NCBI GenBank assembly: GCA_020048295.1
Contig: JAIFMT010000114.1
Location: 1-6,628 of the forward strand
Source: Rhodoferax sp.
GTDB taxonomy: Bacteria; Pseudomonadota; Gammaproteobacteria; Burkholderiales; Burkholderiaceae
Direction: 5' to 3'
Length of the DNA stretch: 6,628 bases
The translations under genes were made by a program, and so were the position numbers. The notes below the pieces were generated by a model. The model made no database searches. It saw only the letters and a program-made list of their open reading frames with translations, and was not told where the DNA came from. Positions 5,405-6,628 of the stretch are shown piece by piece. Position 1 is the stretch's first letter; each line of letters opens with the position of its first letter.

Positions 5405-6233
5405 ATGTACCTGACCGTCAACAACGCTGCAAGCTACTGCTACACCGGCGGCAAGGCTTTTGATGCCGCCAAACCCACGCTGGTGTTCATCCACGGCGTG
5501 CTGTGCGACCACAGCGGACCACAGCGTGTGGGTTTTGCAAAGCCGCAGCCTGGCGCACCACGGCTTCAATGTGCTGGCCATCGACCTGCCGGGCCACTGC
5601 CGCAGCGCCGGCGAGGCACCCGCCAGCGTTGCAGCGGCTGCCGACTTCTGTGCGGGCTTGCTGGATGCCGCAGGGGTGCAGACCGCTGCGCTGGTAGGCC
5701 ACAGCTGGGGCGCGCTGATTGCGCTGGAGGCCGCCGCGCGGCTGGGCCGGCGCATCAGCCATCTGGTGCTGATTGGCATCGCGCATCCAATGCGGGTGTC
5801 AGCGGCGTTGCTGGAAGCCGCGGTCAGCGCGCCCGAGCAAGCCATCCGCCAGATCAATGTGTTTTCGCGCAGCACGCTGGCCCCGCCACCGTCAGCGCTG
5901 GGGCCGGGCACCTGGGTGTATGGCGCGCAGGTGGCGCTGGCACGCCGCGTGTTGGCCAGCAACCCGGCAGTCAACCTGCTGCACCGGGGTTTTCTGGCCT
6001 GCGACAGCTACACCAACGGCGAACAGGCCATCACGCAGATCAGCTGCCCGGTGCTGTTTGTGCTGGGTGAGCAAGACCAGATGACGCCGCCCAAGGCCGT
6101 AGCGGGCCTGATCACAGCCGCGCGTGACAGCGGCAAAACGGTGCAGGTAGCCCAGCTGCCCGTCGGCCATAACCAGATGACCGAAGCCCCGGAGCAGACG
6201 CTGGCCGCGCTCAGCCAGTTCCTAAGCGGGTAG
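5405..6233 (+). pseudogene. Alpha/beta hydrolase gene frameshifted by a 10-bp tandem duplication
   Basis: An alpha/beta-fold hydrolase (serine esterase/lipase-like, substrate unknown). The first frame from ATG 5405 gives TLVFIHGVLCDHS with the oxyanion-hole HG; after 5516 the protein continues in another frame as SVWVLQSRSLAHHGFNVLAI. The shift falls exactly on a perfect 10-bp tandem duplication (5507-5516, 5517-5526). Removing one copy joins the frames as CDHSVWVLQ, giving 272 aa with nucleophile S97 in GHSWG, acid D221 in GEQDQMTPP and base H252 in VGHNQM. As it stands, translation from 5405 runs out of frame to a TGA at 6068-6070 (221 codons) and lacks the triad. ATG 5463, with AAGG at 5453-5456, could give a 256-aa product that has the triad but an altered N-terminus without the HG. 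The start 5405 lacks a good Shine-Dalgarno. It could be a pseudogene, a reversible slippage switch or an assembly error. Confidence 0.88.
5507..5526 (+). repeat. Perfect 10-bp tandem duplication causing the hydrolase frameshift
   Basis: GACCACAGCG occurs twice head to tail (5507-5516 and 5517-5526). Ten bases shift the frame by one. With one copy the codons read GAC CAC AGC GTG TGG and the family sequence continues without a break. Direct repeats like this can contract or expand by replication slippage. Confidence 0.97.
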
Positions 6234-6234
6234 T

Positions 6235-6296
6235 TTGTCAGAGCCCAAAAAGTAGCCAAAGGCGACTTGTTGGTGCCATCTTCAGGGTGCTGACAA
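6235..6296. repeat. Inverted repeat between the convergent 3' ends
   Basis: TTGTCAG (6235-6241) and CTGACAA (6290-6296) are perfect 7-bp inverted arms. Pairing extends with a G-U pair and CCC/GGG (6244-6246 with 6285-6287) around one mismatch. The 38-nt loop is long and no U-run follows on either strand. It spans the junction of the hydrolase and GNAT 3' ends and may be a weak bidirectional terminator; I am not sure. Confidence 0.3.
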
Positions 6297-6628
6297 GACG
6301 TATTCGGCATCGTCCATCGGCTCACCGCGAATGACATCGTTGCCCACCAGCACCCGGGTAAAGGTGTAGCCCGCCTTCTGCAAAACCCGCTCTGAGGCGA
6401 CGTTGCCCACTGTGACGGTGGCCACCAACCGGTACACCCCCTGGCTGAGCAAATGGCGGGTGACGGCACCAAGCGCCTCGGTGGCATAGCCTTGACCCCA
6501 ATGGGCTGGAAACAGGTAATAGCCCACATTGCTGGCTTGCAACCCAAGGGTGATTTCTGCGTCAACCCGGCCCAGGCAAACCCCATCGGACTTGCGACGC
6601 AGTGCCCAGGTCGGCCAGGCCGTTTGGT
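6282..6628 (-). CDS. RimJ/RimL-type GNAT acetyltransferase, C-terminal 114 residues (cut by window edge)
   Basis: The open minus-strand frame enters from the window edge and stops at TGA 6282-6284. It shows the RimJ/RimL subgroup pattern: GYYLFPAHWGQGYATEA (visible residues 35-51), which contains the acetyl-CoA-binding Q-G-Y-A loop, then RLVATVTVGNVASERVLQKAGY (66-87) with the typical Asn-x-x-Ser-x-x-x-Leu-x-Lys-x-Gly segment. These enzymes acetylate protein N-termini, antibiotics or small amines; the substrate here cannot be told. The N-terminal part, about 60 residues, is outside. Internal TTG 6542 is not needed as a start because coding similarity continues upstream (RRKSDGVCLGRVDAEITLG). 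It converges on the hydrolase gene with 48 bp between stops. No defect is visible. Confidence 0.9.
   Translation of the reverse strand, partial: QTAWPTWALRRKSDGVCLGRVDAEITLGLQASNVGYYLFPAHWGQGYATEALGAVTRHLLSQGVYRLVATVTVGNVASERVLQKAGYTFTRVLVGNDVIRGEPMDDAEYVLSAP

Noticed and set aside
5399..5974. Minus-strand 191-codon frame opposite the hydrolase
   Set aside because: Low-complexity Ala/Arg/Ser composition and no motif; the plus strand carries the hydrolase signatures in both frames.
1..6628. Defence system, CRISPR array, prophage or transposon
   Set aside because: No repeat-spacer pattern, transposase, integrase or terminal repeat is visible; all genes read as chromosomal metabolism or signalling.

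Overview
The window looks like a chromosomal stretch from a GC-rich betaproteobacterium, most likely Burkholderiales and probably Comamonadaceae (Rhodoferax/Polaromonas/Acidovorax-like). This rests on codon use, the Burkholderiales style of the AroC and O-acetylhomoserine sulfhydrylase sequences, a two-CBS-domain protein next to aroC, and an AT-rich intergenic element (5341-5380) resembling a dispersed Comamonadaceae repeat that I know only from memory. No phage, IS, CRISPR or RNA gene was found.

Left block, all on the minus strand and read from 3495 down to 1: a cytosolic PAS-PAS-GGDEF-EAL cyclic-di-GMP protein (1274-3454), a 124-nt gap holding a candidate degenerate c-di-GMP-I-like RNA fold (1174-1255), a 154-aa two-CBS-domain protein (685-1149), and 32 nt later the first 217 residues of chorismate synthase aroC (cut by the window edge). 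CBS and aroC are probably cotranscribed. The diguanylate cyclase domain looks intact with its inhibitory site, but the EAL domain has lost parts of its metal-binding motifs. The start of this gene is unusual: a strong ribosome-binding site serves a GTG codon in another frame, giving a 14-codon mini-ORF that overlaps the gene's ATG as ATGA. An A7 run in the mini-ORF would put the GTG in frame with the main gene if it were A8.

Right block, plus strand from 3642: a MetY-family (Cys/Met metabolism PLP enzyme) homologue that lacks the PLP lysine, the PLP-stacking tyrosine and the whole Tyr-x-Arg phosphate-binding segment, so it is probably a pseudoenzyme. It overlaps (ATGA) a YpeA-type GNAT acetyltransferase. 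After a 99-bp AT-rich spacer comes an alpha/beta hydrolase gene broken by a perfect 10-bp tandem duplication; removing one copy restores a 272-aa reading frame. The last feature, convergent on the minus strand, is the C-terminal 114 residues of a RimJ/RimL-type GNAT acetyltransferase.

The recurring theme is lesions or switches that leave neighbouring sequence intact: an A7 tract at one start, a 10-bp tandem repeat in another gene, and clustered active-site loss in a third. These could be gene decay, slippage-based on/off switching, or (for the two repeats) assembly errors; the sequence alone cannot decide.
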